A DNA stretch of 33,887 bases from Exilibacterium sp. (GTDB lineage: Bacteria; Pseudomonadota; Gammaproteobacteria; Pseudomonadales; Cellvibrionaceae), in the NCBI GenBank assembly GCA_028280195.1, contig JANQMH010000012.1:1-33887 (forward strand). Reading direction: 5' to 3'. Positions 15,832 to 24,514 of this stretch are shown here, one piece after another (position 1 is the first letter of the stretch; each line of letters starts with the position of its first letter). The position numbers and the translations under genes are program-made. The notes under the pieces are model-generated. The model searched no databases, was not told the DNA's origin, and saw only the letters and a program-made list of their open reading frames with translations.

Positions 15832-16515
15832 ATGTCATACATACTGGATGCGCTACATAAATCCGAGCGCGAGCGCCAACAGCAGCAGGATGTCCCCAAC
15901 CTGCACCCGGCGGCGCACAGGCCGCGCCGCAGGCGTGCGCCGGGCTGGGCGCTGCTAATACCCGCGGTGGTGATCCTGGTGGCGATCGCCGCTTTTGCCG
16001 GCTATCGCCTGTCAGCCCCCGCCAGCCCTGCAAACACAGTGGCCGAGCCCGGCGGCGCGGCGCAGCGCCCACAGACCGCCTCGGCCCCCCCCTCACCAAG
16101 CGGCGGCACCGGGCAGCCGGCCACCACTGCAGTGCAGCAACCGGCGCCGCCGGCAGCCGCACCGCAGCGGCCGCCGGTGGCAGCGGCCCCCGCTGCTGTT
16201 GCCGCCCAATTGCCGGCACCACGGCCGGCAGCCGCTGCTGCCGGTGCCGAAGTGGCGCCCCCCGCCGGCGTGCCGCTGTTGTCGGAAATGCCATGGTCAT
16301 TTCGCAGCCAGGTCCCGGATATCGACTACAGCGCCCATGTTTACTCGGAAACCGGCGGCACCGGCTTTGTCATCCTCAACGGCTCGATGCGCTACGAGGG
16401 CCACAGTGTCGGCGCCGGGCTGGCGGTGCGGGAGATCCTGCCGGAAGGCGTGGTGCTGGAGTACCGCGGCCGCCTGTTCAGGCTGGCGGCGATGAAAAGC
16501 TGGCGCCAGCGATAA
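15832..16515 (+). CDS. gspB: GspB/ExeB-type T2SS assembly protein
   Basis: A 227-residue bitopic protein. It opens with the MSYILDALHKSERERQQQ cytoplasmic signature of the family, followed by one transmembrane helix (about 40-62), a long Pro/Ala-rich periplasmic linker (about 65-150), and the compact GspB C-terminal domain (about 155-227) resembling the GspC HR region. It partners GspA in secretin placement. Cysteines are absent. The gene starts 2 bases after gspA with no intervening signal and is clearly co-transcribed. The very GC-rich linker is low complexity and could vary between strains. Confidence 0.92.
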   Translation: MSYILDALHKSERERQQQQDVPNLHPAAHRPRRRRAPGWALLIPAVVILVAIAAFAGYRLSAPASPANTVAEPGGAAQRPQTASAPPSPSGGTGQPATTAVQQPAPPAAAPQRPPVAAAPAAVAAQLPAPRPAAAAAGAEVAPPAGVPLLSEMPWSFRSQVPDIDYSAHVYSETGGTGFVILNGSMRYEGHSVGAGLAVREILPEGVVLEYRGRLFRLAAMKSWRQR

Positions 16516-16752
16516 GACCTTTGATCGAGTACCCTTGATCGCGGCGCTCAACAGTGGTTTGATGGGGGTTCGGCTCGAACCCGCGGGGCGGCGAATGAAT
16601 TTGCGATACGATGCGAATTATTCCCACCGCAACCGGTCTACAATGGATAAGCCGTGTAAATTTTTTTGCTGTGACTGTGTCGTCCAGATCTTCGCCCAAG
16701 CGGTCCGAAGCGGCGTCAACTGACACCAGCAGCGTCGTTTCAGGAGTACCGT
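16516..16752 (+). promoter_or_regulatory. gspB-ctpA spacer: hairpin and possible ctpA promoter
   Basis: A perfect 7-base stem with a 3-base loop lies at 16566-16582 (GGGTTCG / CGAACCC). It has no T-tract, so it is not a standard terminator. An imperfect inverted repeat follows (AATTTGC / GCGAATT, about 16597-16620), and TACAAT at 16639-16644 could be the ctpA -10, although no good -35 lies at the right distance. An AGGAG ribosome binding site stands at 16741-16745 before the ctpA ATG. Confidence 0.4.
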
Positions 16753-18105
16753 ATGCCTTTGCGTCGTTTTCTCCGCCCCCTGGGCGTTTCCGTGCTGGCA
16801 CTGACCACCATTTCCCTCCCCGCCTGGTCCGAGGAACAGGGGGCAGCGGACAAACCCGAGGGCAGGTTGCCGTTGAACGACCTGAGAACCTTTACCAAGG
16901 TCTACGACCATATTCGCAAGGGCTATGTCGAGGAAGTCACCGACAGCACGCTGCTGGAGTATGCGATCAAGGGCATGCTGTCGGAACTCGATCCGCACTC
17001 CTCCTACCTCGACGCCACGTCCTATGATGACCTGCAGGTCAACACCCGCGGAGAATTCGGCGGCCTCGGTATCGAGGTCGGTATGGAAAACGGCTTTGTC
17101 AAAGTGATCTCGCCGATCGACGATACCCCGGCGCGCCGGGCCGGCGTCGAGGCGGGGGATCTGATTATCAAGCTGGGCGACAAGTCGGTCAAAGGCATGA
17201 GCCTGAGTGAGGCGGTAAAGGAAATGCGCGGCCCGAAAGGCAGCGATATCAGCGTCACCATTGTTCGCGAGGGCATTGACCAGCCCTTTGATCTGACCAT
17301 TACCCGCGACATTATCAAGGTACAGAGCGTGCGCTCGCGCATACTCGAGGAAGGCTACGGCTATCTGCGCGTAGCTCAGTTCCAGCTCGGCACCGGCCAG
17401 GATGTCGTCAGGGCCATCAATGACCTCAAGGCGGAAGACCCCAATCTGAAAGGCATGATCCTCGATCTGCGCAACAACCCCGGCGGGGTGTTGCAGTCCT
17501 CGGTGGAAGTTGCCGACGCCTTCCTGAACGAAGCCCTGGTAGTTTATACCGAGGGGCGAATAGCCAATGCCGATCTGCAGTACAGCGCCAAGCCCGGAGA
17601 CGAGACCGACGGTCTGCCGCTGGTGGTCCTGATCAACGACGGCTCCGCCTCGGCCTCTGAGATCGTCGCCGGTGCTCTGCAGGACCACCGCCGGGCGGTC
17701 ATCATGGGAACTGAGAGTTTCGGCAAAGGCTCGGTGCAGACGGTGATTCCAATCAGCGAGGAGCGTGCCATCAAGCTCACCACCGCACTGTATTTCACCC
17801 CCAGCGGCCGCTCCATTCAGGCCCAGGGTATCGTCCCGGACATCATCGTCGAGCGCGCCAAAATCACCGCCATTCAACCGCGCAACCGCTTCACCGAAGC
17901 CGATCTGTCCGGCCACCTCAACAATGTCAATGGCGGTGCCGAGAGCAAGTCCAAGGATCGCGAGGCGGCGCAGCGCAACAATGGCGAACTGCTCGACCGG
18001 GACAATCAGCTGTACGAGGCACTGAACCTGCTCAAGGGCCTGCATATATTCGGCAAGGGCAAGCAGCACCCTGTGACCAAAATGGCCAGCGCCGAAGATC
18101 AGTAA
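16753..18105 (+). CDS. ctpA: Carboxy-terminal processing protease (S41 family)
   Basis: A periplasmic serine protease of 450 residues. It has a signal peptide (about 1-26), an N-terminal helical region, a PDZ domain (about 95-180; GGLGIEVGMENGFVKVISPIDDTPA), and the S41 catalytic core. The Ser/Lys dyad is visible as GSASASEI (Ser near 300) and FGKGSVQT (Lys near 325). CtpA enzymes trim or degrade periplasmic proteins, including peptidoglycan hydrolases, which fits the neighbouring envC. A strong AGGAG precedes the ATG. The C-terminal tail after residue 380 is charged and of low similarity. The yibQ-like gene follows after 8 bases. Confidence 0.96.
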   Translation: MPLRRFLRPLGVSVLALTTISLPAWSEEQGAADKPEGRLPLNDLRTFTKVYDHIRKGYVEEVTDSTLLEYAIKGMLSELDPHSSYLDATSYDDLQVNTRGEFGGLGIEVGMENGFVKVISPIDDTPARRAGVEAGDLIIKLGDKSVKGMSLSEAVKEMRGPKGSDISVTIVREGIDQPFDLTITRDIIKVQSVRSRILEEGYGYLRVAQFQLGTGQDVVRAINDLKAEDPNLKGMILDLRNNPGGVLQSSVEVADAFLNEALVVYTEGRIANADLQYSAKPGDETDGLPLVVLINDGSASASEIVAGALQDHRRAVIMGTESFGKGSVQTVIPISEERAIKLTTALYFTPSGRSIQAQGIVPDIIVERAKITAIQPRNRFTEADLSGHLNNVNGGAESKSKDREAAQRNNGELLDRDNQLYEALNLLKGLHIFGKGKQHPVTKMASAEDQ

Positions 18106-18113
18106 GCGCTCAC

Positions 18114-18950
18114 TTGAGCGCCTTGATCTCAGCCTGCCGGTCGCCGCTGAGCGCTCTGCTGCTGGCTGTGGGCGTTGCGCTCTGCTCCCCGCTGGCGGCT
18201 GCGCAAAATGCCCGCATCGCCATTATCATTGACGACATCGGCTACCGGCTCAACACCGGACTGCGCGCCGCCAGATTCCCCGGCCCGTTGACGCTGTCGA
18301 TCCTGCCACATACGCCCAACGGCTACCGCTTGGCGCAGATCGCCCACAGCGAGGGCAAGGAAATCATGCTGCATGCGCCCATGAGCAGCATGCGCGACCT
18401 GCCACTCGACGCCGGCGCGCTCACGGAGCAGATGAGCGAGACGGCATTCGCCGCGACGCTGGCACAAAACCTCAGTGCCGTGCCCCATGTCAGCGGCGTC
18501 AACAATCACATGGGCAGTCGCCTGACCCAGCAGCGCGAGCCCATGAACTGGCTGATGGCGGCGCTAAAGCAACACCGCCTCTATTTTGTCGACAGCCGCA
18601 CCAGCGCCGACAGCCTCGCCTTTGAAGTCGCCCGTTCGCACCACTTGCCGAGTCTGCGCCGGGATGTGTTTCTCGACCACCAGCGCGAGGAAGCCCATAT
18701 CAGCGCCCAGTTTCTGCGCCTGATTTCGCTGGCCAAAGCCAACGGCCATGCCCTCGCCATCGGCCACCCCTACCCCGAAACGCTGGACGTCCTTTACCGC
18801 GGACTGGCGGACCTGGAGGCCAGCGGTATCGATCTGGTGCCGGTCTCGGCCCTGCTGAAACCCGCCGCCAGCCCCTCATTTATCGAAGCCGATGACAAAG
18901 CATCTGGTTATAAAAAGCAGGAAACCTATATCTGCCCGGTTAGAATTTAA
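18114..18950 (+). CDS. yibQ: Divergent polysaccharide deacetylase family protein (YibQ)
   Basis: A 278-residue probable periplasmic protein of the divergent polysaccharide deacetylase family (DUF610/YibQ). After a signal peptide (about 1-31) comes the NodB-like fold: IAIIIDDIGY, LSILPHTPNG, IMLHAPMSS, GVNNHMGSRLT, YFVDSRTS, and ALAIGHPYPETL. The DD and HMGS residues correspond to metal-site positions of the family; enzymatic activity has not been assigned. No ATG is near the N terminus. TTG at 18114 gives a full signal peptide and is preferred; a second TTG at 18123 is possible. It lies 8 bases after ctpA and is the last gene of the gpmI-envC-ctpA-yibQ neighbourhood. Confidence 0.92.
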   Translation: MSALISACRSPLSALLLAVGVALCSPLAAAQNARIAIIIDDIGYRLNTGLRAARFPGPLTLSILPHTPNGYRLAQIAHSEGKEIMLHAPMSSMRDLPLDAGALTEQMSETAFAATLAQNLSAVPHVSGVNNHMGSRLTQQREPMNWLMAALKQHRLYFVDSRTSADSLAFEVARSHHLPSLRRDVFLDHQREEAHISAQFLRLISLAKANGHALAIGHPYPETLDVLYRGLADLEASGIDLVPVSALLKPAASPSFIEADDKASGYKKQETYICPVRI

Positions 18951-19147
18951 ACGATATGTCACATTAAACGTTTTTTTCGCAGTCTTTCATCGGTTTTTTG
19001 TTTACTTTACCGCCAAAAAGCATAAAAATAGGCCTCGTTATTCGACTGCGGTTTGACTTTACTAGAGGCCGCTGGCGGGTATATCAGCTAAGCTACTACT
19101 AAGCAGGTTATTACAGGCAGGATCGGTTTTTTAAAGGAATATATTAA

Positions 19148-19393
19148 ATGGATGGGTCGAGACTTATGAGAAACAATCGTTCAGGTGAGAATGGGATTAT
19201 TCCGCCACGCTCTGAAAGGGTTTTTCAGAAACACAACTACTGGTACTACACCACACGCGAGGGCGTCGAGATCGGCCCCTTCGACAACAGCGAAGCCGCC
19301 CGAAAAGGCGCCGTAGAATTTGTGGACTTCGTCCTCAATGCCGAGCCGGCAGTGCTCGAAGCCCTGTCGCGCTACAGCAGCCGCGCCGCCTGA
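19148..19393 (+). CDS. Small conserved protein, DUF6316-like
   Basis: An 81-residue soluble protein without signal peptide or membrane segment. The centre (RVFQKHNYWYYTTREGVEIGPFDNSEAARKGAVEFVDF) resembles short gammaproteobacterial proteins that I recall as DUF6316; this is recognition by pattern and not a search result. No function is known. AAAGGA at 19133-19138, 9 bases before the ATG, supports this start over the ATG at 19166. A 197-base AT-rich spacer precedes it, so it is likely transcribed alone. It is convergent with hisF. Confidence 0.72.
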   Translation: MDGSRLMRNNRSGENGIIPPRSERVFQKHNYWYYTTREGVEIGPFDNSEAARKGAVEFVDFVLNAEPAVLEALSRYSSRAA

Positions 19394-19408
19394 AGCCTAA
19401 TCTGCGGG

Positions 19409-19427
19409 TGCGGCCATCACAGCCGCA
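19409..19427. terminator. Hairpin at the convergent end of the DUF6316-like gene and hisF
   Basis: TGCGGC at 19409-19414 and GCCGCA at 19422-19427 form a 6-base stem with a 7-base loop that includes the hisF stop codon. There is no T-tract on either side, so intrinsic termination would be weak. Confidence 0.25.
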
Positions 19428-20190
19428 TCTCCACCCCTCTGGCACTCATATACCGTTTCGCCTCGGGCACCGAGTATTCACCAAAGTGGAAGATACTGGC
19501 CGCCAGGACCGCGTCGGCTCTGCCCTCGACAATCCCGTCCACCAAATGCTGTAGATTGCCCACGCCACCGGAGGCGATCACCGGCACCGGCACGCTGTCG
19601 CTGACGGCGCGGGTGACACCCAGGTCGAAACCATTCTTGGTGCCGTCCCTGTCCATACTGGTCAGCAGTATCTCACCGGCACCGTAGTCGGCCATACGCA
19701 CAGCCCACTGCACGGCATCGATACCCGTAGGCTGGCGACCGCCATGGGTAAAAATCTCCCAGCGCTCCGGTGTGTCGGCCGCACTGACTTTTTTGGCATC
19801 GATGGCGACAACAATACACTGGGCGCCGAAGCGGTCGGCGGCGGCCTTGACGAACTCCGGCTGCTTCACCGCTGCGGAATTGATACTGACCTTGTCGGCG
19901 CCGGCATTGAGCATGCGGCGAATATCTTCCAGCGTGCGAATACCGCCGCCCACCGTCAGTGGGATGAACACCTCGCTGGCCATTTTTTCCACAGTGTGAA
20001 CAGTGGTATCGCGCTGTTCGTGACTGGCGGTGATATCCAGGAAGGTGATTTCGTCGGCGCCCTGCTGATTGTAGCGCTGGGCCACCTCCACCGGATCACC
20101 GGCATCGCGGATATCCACGAACTGCACCCCTTTCACGACCCTGCCTTTATCCACATCCAGACAGGGAATGATGCGCTTCGCCAATGCCAT
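19417..20190 (-). CDS. hisF: Imidazole glycerol phosphate synthase cyclase subunit HisF
   Basis: A 257-residue (beta/alpha)8-barrel that, with HisH, closes the imidazole ring from PRFAR and ammonia. The catalytic aspartates are in [16 protein letters not shown] (about residue 11) and IVVAIDAKK (about 130). The phosphate-binding segments [11 protein letters not shown] and [13 protein letters not shown] are intact. A good GAGG ribosome binding site precedes the ATG. It is separated from the other his genes by the PilZ gene on the opposite strand and so needs its own promoter in the AT-rich spacer 20191-20412. Confidence 0.98.
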   Translation of the reverse strand: MALAKRIIPCLDVDKGRVVKGVQFVDIRDAGDPVEVAQRYNQQGADEITFLDITASHEQRDTTVHTVEKMASEVFIPLTVGGGIRTLEDIRRMLNAGADKVSINSAAVKQPEFVKAAADRFGAQCIVVAIDAKKVSAADTPERWEIFTHGGRQPTGIDAVQWAVRMADYGAGEILLTSMDRDGTKNGFDLGVTRAVSDSVPVPVIASGGVGNLQHLVDGIVEGRADAVLAASIFHFGEYSVPEAKRYMSARGVEMRL

Positions 20191-20412
20191 AACAGTTACC
20201 TCGCTAACTCGCCGCAGATATCGCCCGCCGCTATTGGGACACCGGTGCCAAGCGCTGTCGACAAGCTGGTCCGTCTATCCGTCCACACGTTTTTTTAAAG
20301 AATTTAAGTGAATAAGAATATATTGTTCTAATAACAAAATTAACAAATAATGGCATAATAAATTACAATTGCTCTAATAATACTCAAATTGAAACCCTAA
20401 GGATGAAGTTCG
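20191..20412. promoter_or_regulatory. AT-rich divergent region between hisF and the PilZ gene
   Basis: Bases 20290-20400 are strikingly AT-rich compared with the GC-rich surroundings and carry many TAATAA/TATTAA-like hexamers (for example CATAAT at 20354-20359). Promoters for both directions are expected here, but no pair of -35 and -10 elements stands out. AAGGA at 20399-20403 precedes the TTG start of the PilZ gene by 9 bases. Confidence 0.45.
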
Positions 20413-20808
20413 TTGGACACCACAAACTTGATCGAACAGCGCCGCGAACCGCGCTTTCGCACCAATTTTGCCGCCGGCGTCACCAGTTTCAGGGGTGACA
20501 GATCGCCGGCACGGGTGACCAATCTGTCGCTTTCCGGCCTGCAGCTCACCGGTGACCACCGCCTGATGCATACACTGATGCCAAATATCAGGCGCGAGAA
20601 TCCCCACCTGCCAATCAGCTTTTCAGTGCACTTCCGGGTGCCGACCACAACCACCTCGGTGGCCGCCATCGACCTCGGCTGCAAGCTGGTTTACTGCCGC
20701 CGCCGCCGCACCAATCTATTCGTGCTGGGCTGTAACTTCACCGTATTCGAAGACCACTGCGAGGAAGACCTCAGAGAATACATCGAGCACTTTGGGCAGC
20801 GGTTGTAG
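20413..20808 (+). CDS. PilZ-domain protein
   Basis: A 131-residue single-domain protein. It has the two c-di-GMP-binding landmarks of PilZ: RREPR near residue 10 (RxxxR) and NLSLSG near residue 38 ((D/N)xSxxG). It should therefore bind c-di-GMP and act as an effector; the partner is unknown. The start is TTG, supported by AAGGA 9 bases upstream; no in-frame ATG is available before the RxxxR motif. It lies inside the his cluster on the opposite strand, divergent from hisF and convergent with hisA. Confidence 0.85.
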   Translation: MDTTNLIEQRREPRFRTNFAAGVTSFRGDRSPARVTNLSLSGLQLTGDHRLMHTLMPNIRRENPHLPISFSVHFRVPTTTTSVAAIDLGCKLVYCRRRRTNLFVLGCNFTVFEDHCEEDLREYIEHFGQRL

Positions 20809-20839
20809 AGCCTTCAGCGGTTTTGATAACGAGCCTTCA

Positions 20840-21568
20840 TTAACCATCACACCAACGCTGCGCCTCAGCCATATCGAGACTGCCCTCATAAATCGCCCGC
20901 CCGGTGATGGCGCCGCAAATGCCGTGGTGCGCCTGGGCCTTCAATGCCTTGATATCATCCATATTGGTAATGCCGCCCGAGGCGATAACCGGAATGGAGG
21001 ACGCCTGCGCCATGGCTACCGTGGCCGCCACATTGACCCCCTGCATCATGCCGTCGCGGGCGATATCCGTATAGACGATCGCCTCGACACCATCACGCTC
21101 AAAGCGCCTGGCCAGGTCGGCGGCCTTGAGCGCCGACACCTCGGCCCAGCCGTCGGTAGCCACCAGGCCGTCTTTCGCATCCAGCCCGACGATAATATGG
21201 CCCTTGAAGTCGCGGCACACTTGGGTAACAAATTCCGGCTCTTTTACCGCCTTGGTGCCGATAATCAGGTAACGCACCCCCGCCTGCAGATAGTATTCGA
21301 TAGTGTCGGCACTGCGGATGCCGCCGCCGATCTGAATCGGCAGCTCGGGATAGGCCGCGGCAATGGCGGCTACCACCTCACCGTTAACCGGCCTGCCGGC
21401 AAAGGCGCCATTGAGGTCCACCAGGTGCAGGCGCCGCGCGCCCTGCTCCACCCAGCGCCGCGCCACCGCCACCGGATCGTCGGAAAACACGGTGGAATCG
21501 TCCATATCGCCCTGCCTGAGGCGCACACACTGCCCGTCTTTCAGGTCAATGGCGGGAATTATCAACAT
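20840..21568 (-). CDS. hisA: Phosphoribosylformimino-5-aminoimidazole carboxamide ribotide isomerase HisA
   Basis: A 242-residue (beta/alpha)8-barrel that isomerises ProFAR to PRFAR in histidine synthesis. The catalytic aspartates are in [20 protein letters not shown] (about 8) and [10 protein letters not shown] (about 130). [10 protein letters not shown] and [13 protein letters not shown] bind phosphate. The start at 21568 gives the conserved N terminus; a longer frame reaches 21628 but adds 20 residues not found in the family. AAAGG lies 11 bases upstream. A 9-base direct repeat (GAGCCTTCA at 20808-20816 and 20831-20839) lies in the short gap to the convergent PilZ gene. Confidence 0.98.
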   Translation of the reverse strand: MLIIPAIDLKDGQCVRLRQGDMDDSTVFSDDPVAVARRWVEQGARRLHLVDLNGAFAGRPVNGEVVAAIAAAYPELPIQIGGGIRSADTIEYYLQAGVRYLIIGTKAVKEPEFVTQVCRDFKGHIIVGLDAKDGLVATDGWAEVSALKAADLARRFERDGVEAIVYTDIARDGMMQGVNVAATVAMAQASSIPVIASGGITNMDDIKALKAQAHHGICGAITGRAIYEGSLDMAEAQRWCDG

Positions 21569-21602
21569 AGATAGGAATACCTTTGCGTAATTGTCGCCCG
21601 GA

Positions 21603-22265
21603 TTAAACCTGCCCGTTCCAGGCGGCAAAGTTCTTCAGTAATTGCAGACCGGCGGTATGGCTTTTTTCCGGGTGAAACTGCACGGCGAACAGGTTTTTGC
21701 GGCCCAGCGCCGCGGTGAAGTCATTGCGGTAGCGACACTGCCCGGCGCTGTGACCGGGGTCGCCGGCTTCGGCGTAGTAACTGTGTACGAAGTAAAAGCG
21801 ACTGTCCTGAGGGATGCCCCGCCACAGCGGGTGGGGCCGGGTCTGGTTCACCTGGTTCCACCCCATATGCGGGACTTTGAGCGGCTCGCCGTCGGCATCG
21901 CGCAGGTCGCGGCCGAAAAACCTCACCTGTCCCGGCAGCATGCCGAGGCAGTCGACACCGCCGTTTTCCTCACTGTGTTGCAACAGCGCCTGCATCCCCA
22001 CACAGATACCCAGCACCGGCTTGCCGCTATCCACCGCATCGGCCACCGCCCGGTCGAAACCGAGCCGGCGAATTTCCCCGACGCAGTCCCTGATGGCGCC
22101 GACGCCCGGAAACACAACCCGATCGGCGGCGGCAATCTCAGTGCAATCGGCGCTGACCCGCACCTGCGCCTCGGGGGCGACATGCAGCAGCGCACTGGCC
22201 ACCGAGTGCAGATTGCCCATACCGTAGTCAATCACGACAATGCGGTTGGTGCCGGTATCAGTCAT
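21603..22265 (-). CDS. hisH: Imidazole glycerol phosphate synthase glutaminase subunit HisH
   Basis: A 220-residue class I glutamine amidotransferase that supplies ammonia to HisF. The nucleophile lies in [13 protein letters not shown] (Cys near 85) and the His/Glu pair in VQFHPEKSH near the C terminus. The N-terminal [14 protein letters not shown] and the FPGVGAI oxyanion region are intact. It starts 4 bases after hisB and is followed by hisA after 34 bases, so hisB-hisH-hisA form one operon on the minus strand. Confidence 0.98.
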   Translation of the reverse strand: MTDTGTNRIVVIDYGMGNLHSVASALLHVAPEAQVRVSADCTEIAAADRVVFPGVGAIRDCVGEIRRLGFDRAVADAVDSGKPVLGICVGMQALLQHSEENGGVDCLGMLPGQVRFFGRDLRDADGEPLKVPHMGWNQVNQTRPHPLWRGIPQDSRFYFVHSYYAEAGDPGHSAGQCRYRNDFTAALGRKNLFAVQFHPEKSHTAGLQLLKNFAAWNGQV

Positions 22266-22269
22266 AAGC

Positions 22270-22863
22270 TCAGAGGGAACCCTTGGTGGAAGGTGTGACG
22301 CCGGCCATGCGCGGATCCCGCTCCAGCGCCATGCGCAGGGCGCGACCGAAAGCCTTGAAGACGGTTTCTATCTGGTGGTGGACATTGTGGCCACGCAGGC
22401 AGTCGATATGCAGCGCCACCTGGGCGTGGTTGACAAAGCCCTGAAAAAACTCCCAGAACAGCTCAGTATCGAAGCCCCCCACCCGTTTCTGGGTGAAAGG
22501 CACCTTCATCACCAGCCCGGGGCGGCCGGAAAAGTCCACCACCACCCGCGATAACGCCTCGTCCAGCGGCACATAGGCATGGCCGTAGCGACGGATGCCC
22601 TTCTTGTCGCCGACAGCGGCCGCCAGCGCCTGGCCCAGTGTGATACCGATGTCCTCGACACTGTGGTGATCGTCGATATGGGTATCGCCCTGGCAGCGGA
22701 TATCCAGATCGATCAGGCCGTGGCGGGCGATCTGGTCGAGCATATGCTCCAGAAAAGGCACCCCGGTTTCGAACCGGGCACTGCCCTGTCCATCCAGGTT
22801 GACACTGACACTGATCTGGGTTTCCAGCGTATCGCGGGTCACCGCGGCTGTGCGATCAGCCAT
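22270..22863 (-). CDS. hisB: Imidazoleglycerol-phosphate dehydratase HisB
   Basis: The monofunctional dehydratase (197 residues) without the phosphatase domain of the E. coli fusion. Metal-binding motifs: [43 protein letters not shown], and the STKG tail. The ATG at 22863 gives the conserved MADR N terminus and has GGAG 6 bases upstream; a TTG at 22881 would add six residues and has no such site. It is the first gene of the hisB-hisH-hisA unit. Confidence 0.97.
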   Translation of the reverse strand: MADRTAAVTRDTLETQISVSVNLDGQGSARFETGVPFLEHMLDQIARHGLIDLDIRCQGDTHIDDHHSVEDIGITLGQALAAAVGDKKGIRRYGHAYVPLDEALSRVVVDFSGRPGLVMKVPFTQKRVGGFDTELFWEFFQGFVNHAQVALHIDCLRGHNVHHQIETVFKAFGRALRMALERDPRMAGVTPSTKGSL

Positions 22864-22897
22864 ATCTGTCTCCGAAGCCAAATTGAGCGAAGCGCGA

Positions 22898-22926
22898 ATT
22901 ATACGGTCTGCTCAGGCACCACACCA
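22898..22926 (-). promoter_or_regulatory. Putative hisB operon promoter
   Basis: A perfect TATAAT on the minus strand (plus 22898-22903) lies 34 bases upstream of the hisB ATG. The -35 position with 17-base spacing (22921-22926) reads TGGTGT and is poor, so the strength is uncertain. No his leader peptide or attenuator was seen. Confidence 0.45.
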
Positions 22927-23066
22927 GCGATAGGCCAAGTATCGGCCACCACACCCTGAGGCCTGCCCGCACCGGTGCAACCAGTGCCGGGTCAATAATG
23001 TGAACGACAACTATGGACTAATATCCACTGTGGATGAAGGCTGCAATGAATCCGCTTGCCGGGCTG

Positions 23067-23396
23067 TCAATCCGGGTGAATGGTAAACAGTCGGTCAAAG
23101 CTGGCGTAGCGCAAAATCATGCGCACATCGCGAGAGCAGTGAGTAATCAGCAAATCGCTTTTCTGCAGTTCGGCGTAATCGCGCAATAGCAGCAGCATGC
23201 CCAGACCGCTGCTGTCGATGCCACTGCAACGTTTCAGATTCACTGCGTAGCGGTAAAAGCGCCGCCCCTGGTCCTGGTAGGCGCGGCGAAATTCGCGGTG
23301 CACTTCCAGATTGAGGGCACCGAATACTTCGATGACCAGGCCGCCGCCGGCACTGCTGGGCCGCGCCAGCACCCGCTTCTGCTTGGACCCGGACAT
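23067..23396 (-). CDS. STAS-domain anti-sigma factor antagonist-like protein
   Basis: A single STAS domain of 109 residues from the ATG at 23396. The conserved phosphorylatable serine is in SGIDSSGLGMLLLLRDYA, with FRRAYQ and LLITHCSRDVRMILRYASFDRLFTI as flanking features. Such proteins bind a partner anti-sigma kinase or act in phosphorelays with SpoIIE-type phosphatases; no such partner is adjacent. The frame extends to 23447, but the inner ATG has a GGCGGGAG purine stretch just upstream and starts closer to the domain. It is upstream of and parallel to hisB but separated by 203 bases. Confidence 0.85.
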   Translation of the reverse strand: MSGSKQKRVLARPSSAGGGLVIEVFGALNLEVHREFRRAYQDQGRRFYRYAVNLKRCSGIDSSGLGMLLLLRDYAELQKSDLLITHCSRDVRMILRYASFDRLFTIHPD

Positions 23397-23490
23397 TATC
23401 TCCCGCCTTTGCTGATATTTTTCCTGTGCCGGATTATACATGGGCACTGCCGGCTTTTAACGCTAATCGAGCCCCCGTGGCCCGCCGCCG

Positions 23491-24345
23491 TTAATAACAC
23501 AACAGCGGATGATCCAGCGCCCTGTCGCTGTACAGGGAGAGCCACAACTGCTCGGTGGCCCGATCCCGGGGGAAAAAATTGTGGATAAACACCTGGGGCG
23601 AGGAAAAGTCCGGTACCGGCTCGAGATTGGAGATCACAGTCAGGCTGTGAGACACAATATCGTCGAGCTGCAGATAGATTTCATAACCGGAGCTGGCGCC
23701 GCTGCCCTGGGCACGCGTGGCCCAGTCGGCCGGCACGCCGGGGTAGGCCTGCAGCCATTCCACCAGTTCCGCCAGGCGCGCATCGCCGCTCAGCAACTGC
23801 TGCTCCTGTACCCGCAGCAGCATAATGCAGGCCAGGCGCTCCCAGTCGCGTATGCGCTGGCGCAGGCCCTCGTCGGAAAAATACAGGTGGAATACATTGG
23901 CGCGCCCCAGTGACGGCGACCCGAACAGATAGGCCTGCACCAGTAAAATCCAGGCGCGGTTGCACATTTTGATATCGCCGCAGCGATCCACCGCGATGGC
24001 CGGGTAGGGATCGTGCTTGCGCAACAGCAGCGCCAGGTGGCCGCGCAGCCACTGATACTTTTCAGTATCCAGGTCCACTTCCTGGCTCTCCGGCAACAGA
24101 CCCGCCGCCACCAGCATGACATTGGTCTCGCGCTCATTCAGCGCCAGCACCGCCGCCAGCCGCCCGATCATACTGCGGCTGGGGTTGGAGCGCCCGGTTT
24201 CCAGAAAGCTGACATGCCGCGGCGGCGTCTCCAGCAGATGTGCGAGCTGCGCCTGACTGTGACCGCGCACACCGCGCCAGAAGCGCAGCAGGCGGCCAAA
24301 GGCGCCGGCCTGGGAATCGTCTGTAGCGGGTGGGCTATAGGGCAT
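23491..24345 (-). CDS. XRE-family regulator with MmyB-like ligand-binding domain
   Basis: A 284-residue transcription factor. An N-terminal helix-turn-helix (about 14-75; LRFWRGVRGHSQAQLAHLLETPPRHVSFLETGRSNPSR) is followed by a PAS-like MmyB domain (about 100-270; YPAIAVDRCGDIKMCNRAW). Members often bind fatty-acid-like ligands and regulate an adjacent dehydrogenase. Here the divergent gene is a glycosyltransferase, so its target is probably the cluster starting at 24515 or itself. A promoter candidate lies 70 bases upstream (TATAAT at plus 24416-24421). Confidence 0.9.
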   Translation of the reverse strand: MPYSPPATDDSQAGAFGRLLRFWRGVRGHSQAQLAHLLETPPRHVSFLETGRSNPSRSMIGRLAAVLALNERETNVMLVAAGLLPESQEVDLDTEKYQWLRGHLALLLRKHDPYPAIAVDRCGDIKMCNRAWILLVQAYLFGSPSLGRANVFHLYFSDEGLRQRIRDWERLACIMLLRVQEQQLLSGDARLAELVEWLQAYPGVPADWATRAQGSGASSGYEIYLQLDDIVSHSLTVISNLEPVPDFSSPQVFIHNFFPRDRATEQLWLSLYSDRALDHPLLCY

Positions 24346-24415
24346 GGGCCAAAATTATCCGCCGGCGACCGGTACACGGCCCGGCAACCATTACCTGCTA
24401 GGGAATTGAGCCGAA

Positions 24416-24444
24416 ATTATAGGGTGTGTCAGACTGCACCGCAA
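24416..24444 (-). promoter_or_regulatory. Putative promoter of the MmyB-like regulator
   Basis: On the minus strand TTGCGG (plus 24439-24444), a 17-base spacer and a perfect TATAAT (plus 24416-24421) point toward the regulator gene. It lies in the divergent spacer and could also be where the regulator represses both directions. Confidence 0.5.
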
Positions 24445-24514
24445 TTTTGACCCATTCGCCGGTGGCGCCTGTTGCGCAGCGGCTGAGTTAGCCACAAGAC
24501 GCTAGCCGTGATTT

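Noticed and set aside
14939-16300. Minus-strand 453-residue open frame
   Set aside because: Arg/Pro/Ala-rich antisense of gspA/gspB, whose domains are clear on the plus strand.
16566-16582. GGTTCG-containing hairpin that recalls a tRNA T-arm
   Set aside because: The loop is 3 bases instead of 7 and there is no cloverleaf around it; it is kept only as a plain hairpin.
16618-18069. Minus-strand 483-residue open frame opposite ctpA
   Set aside because: The plus strand encodes a complete S41 protease with signal peptide, PDZ and Ser/Lys dyad.
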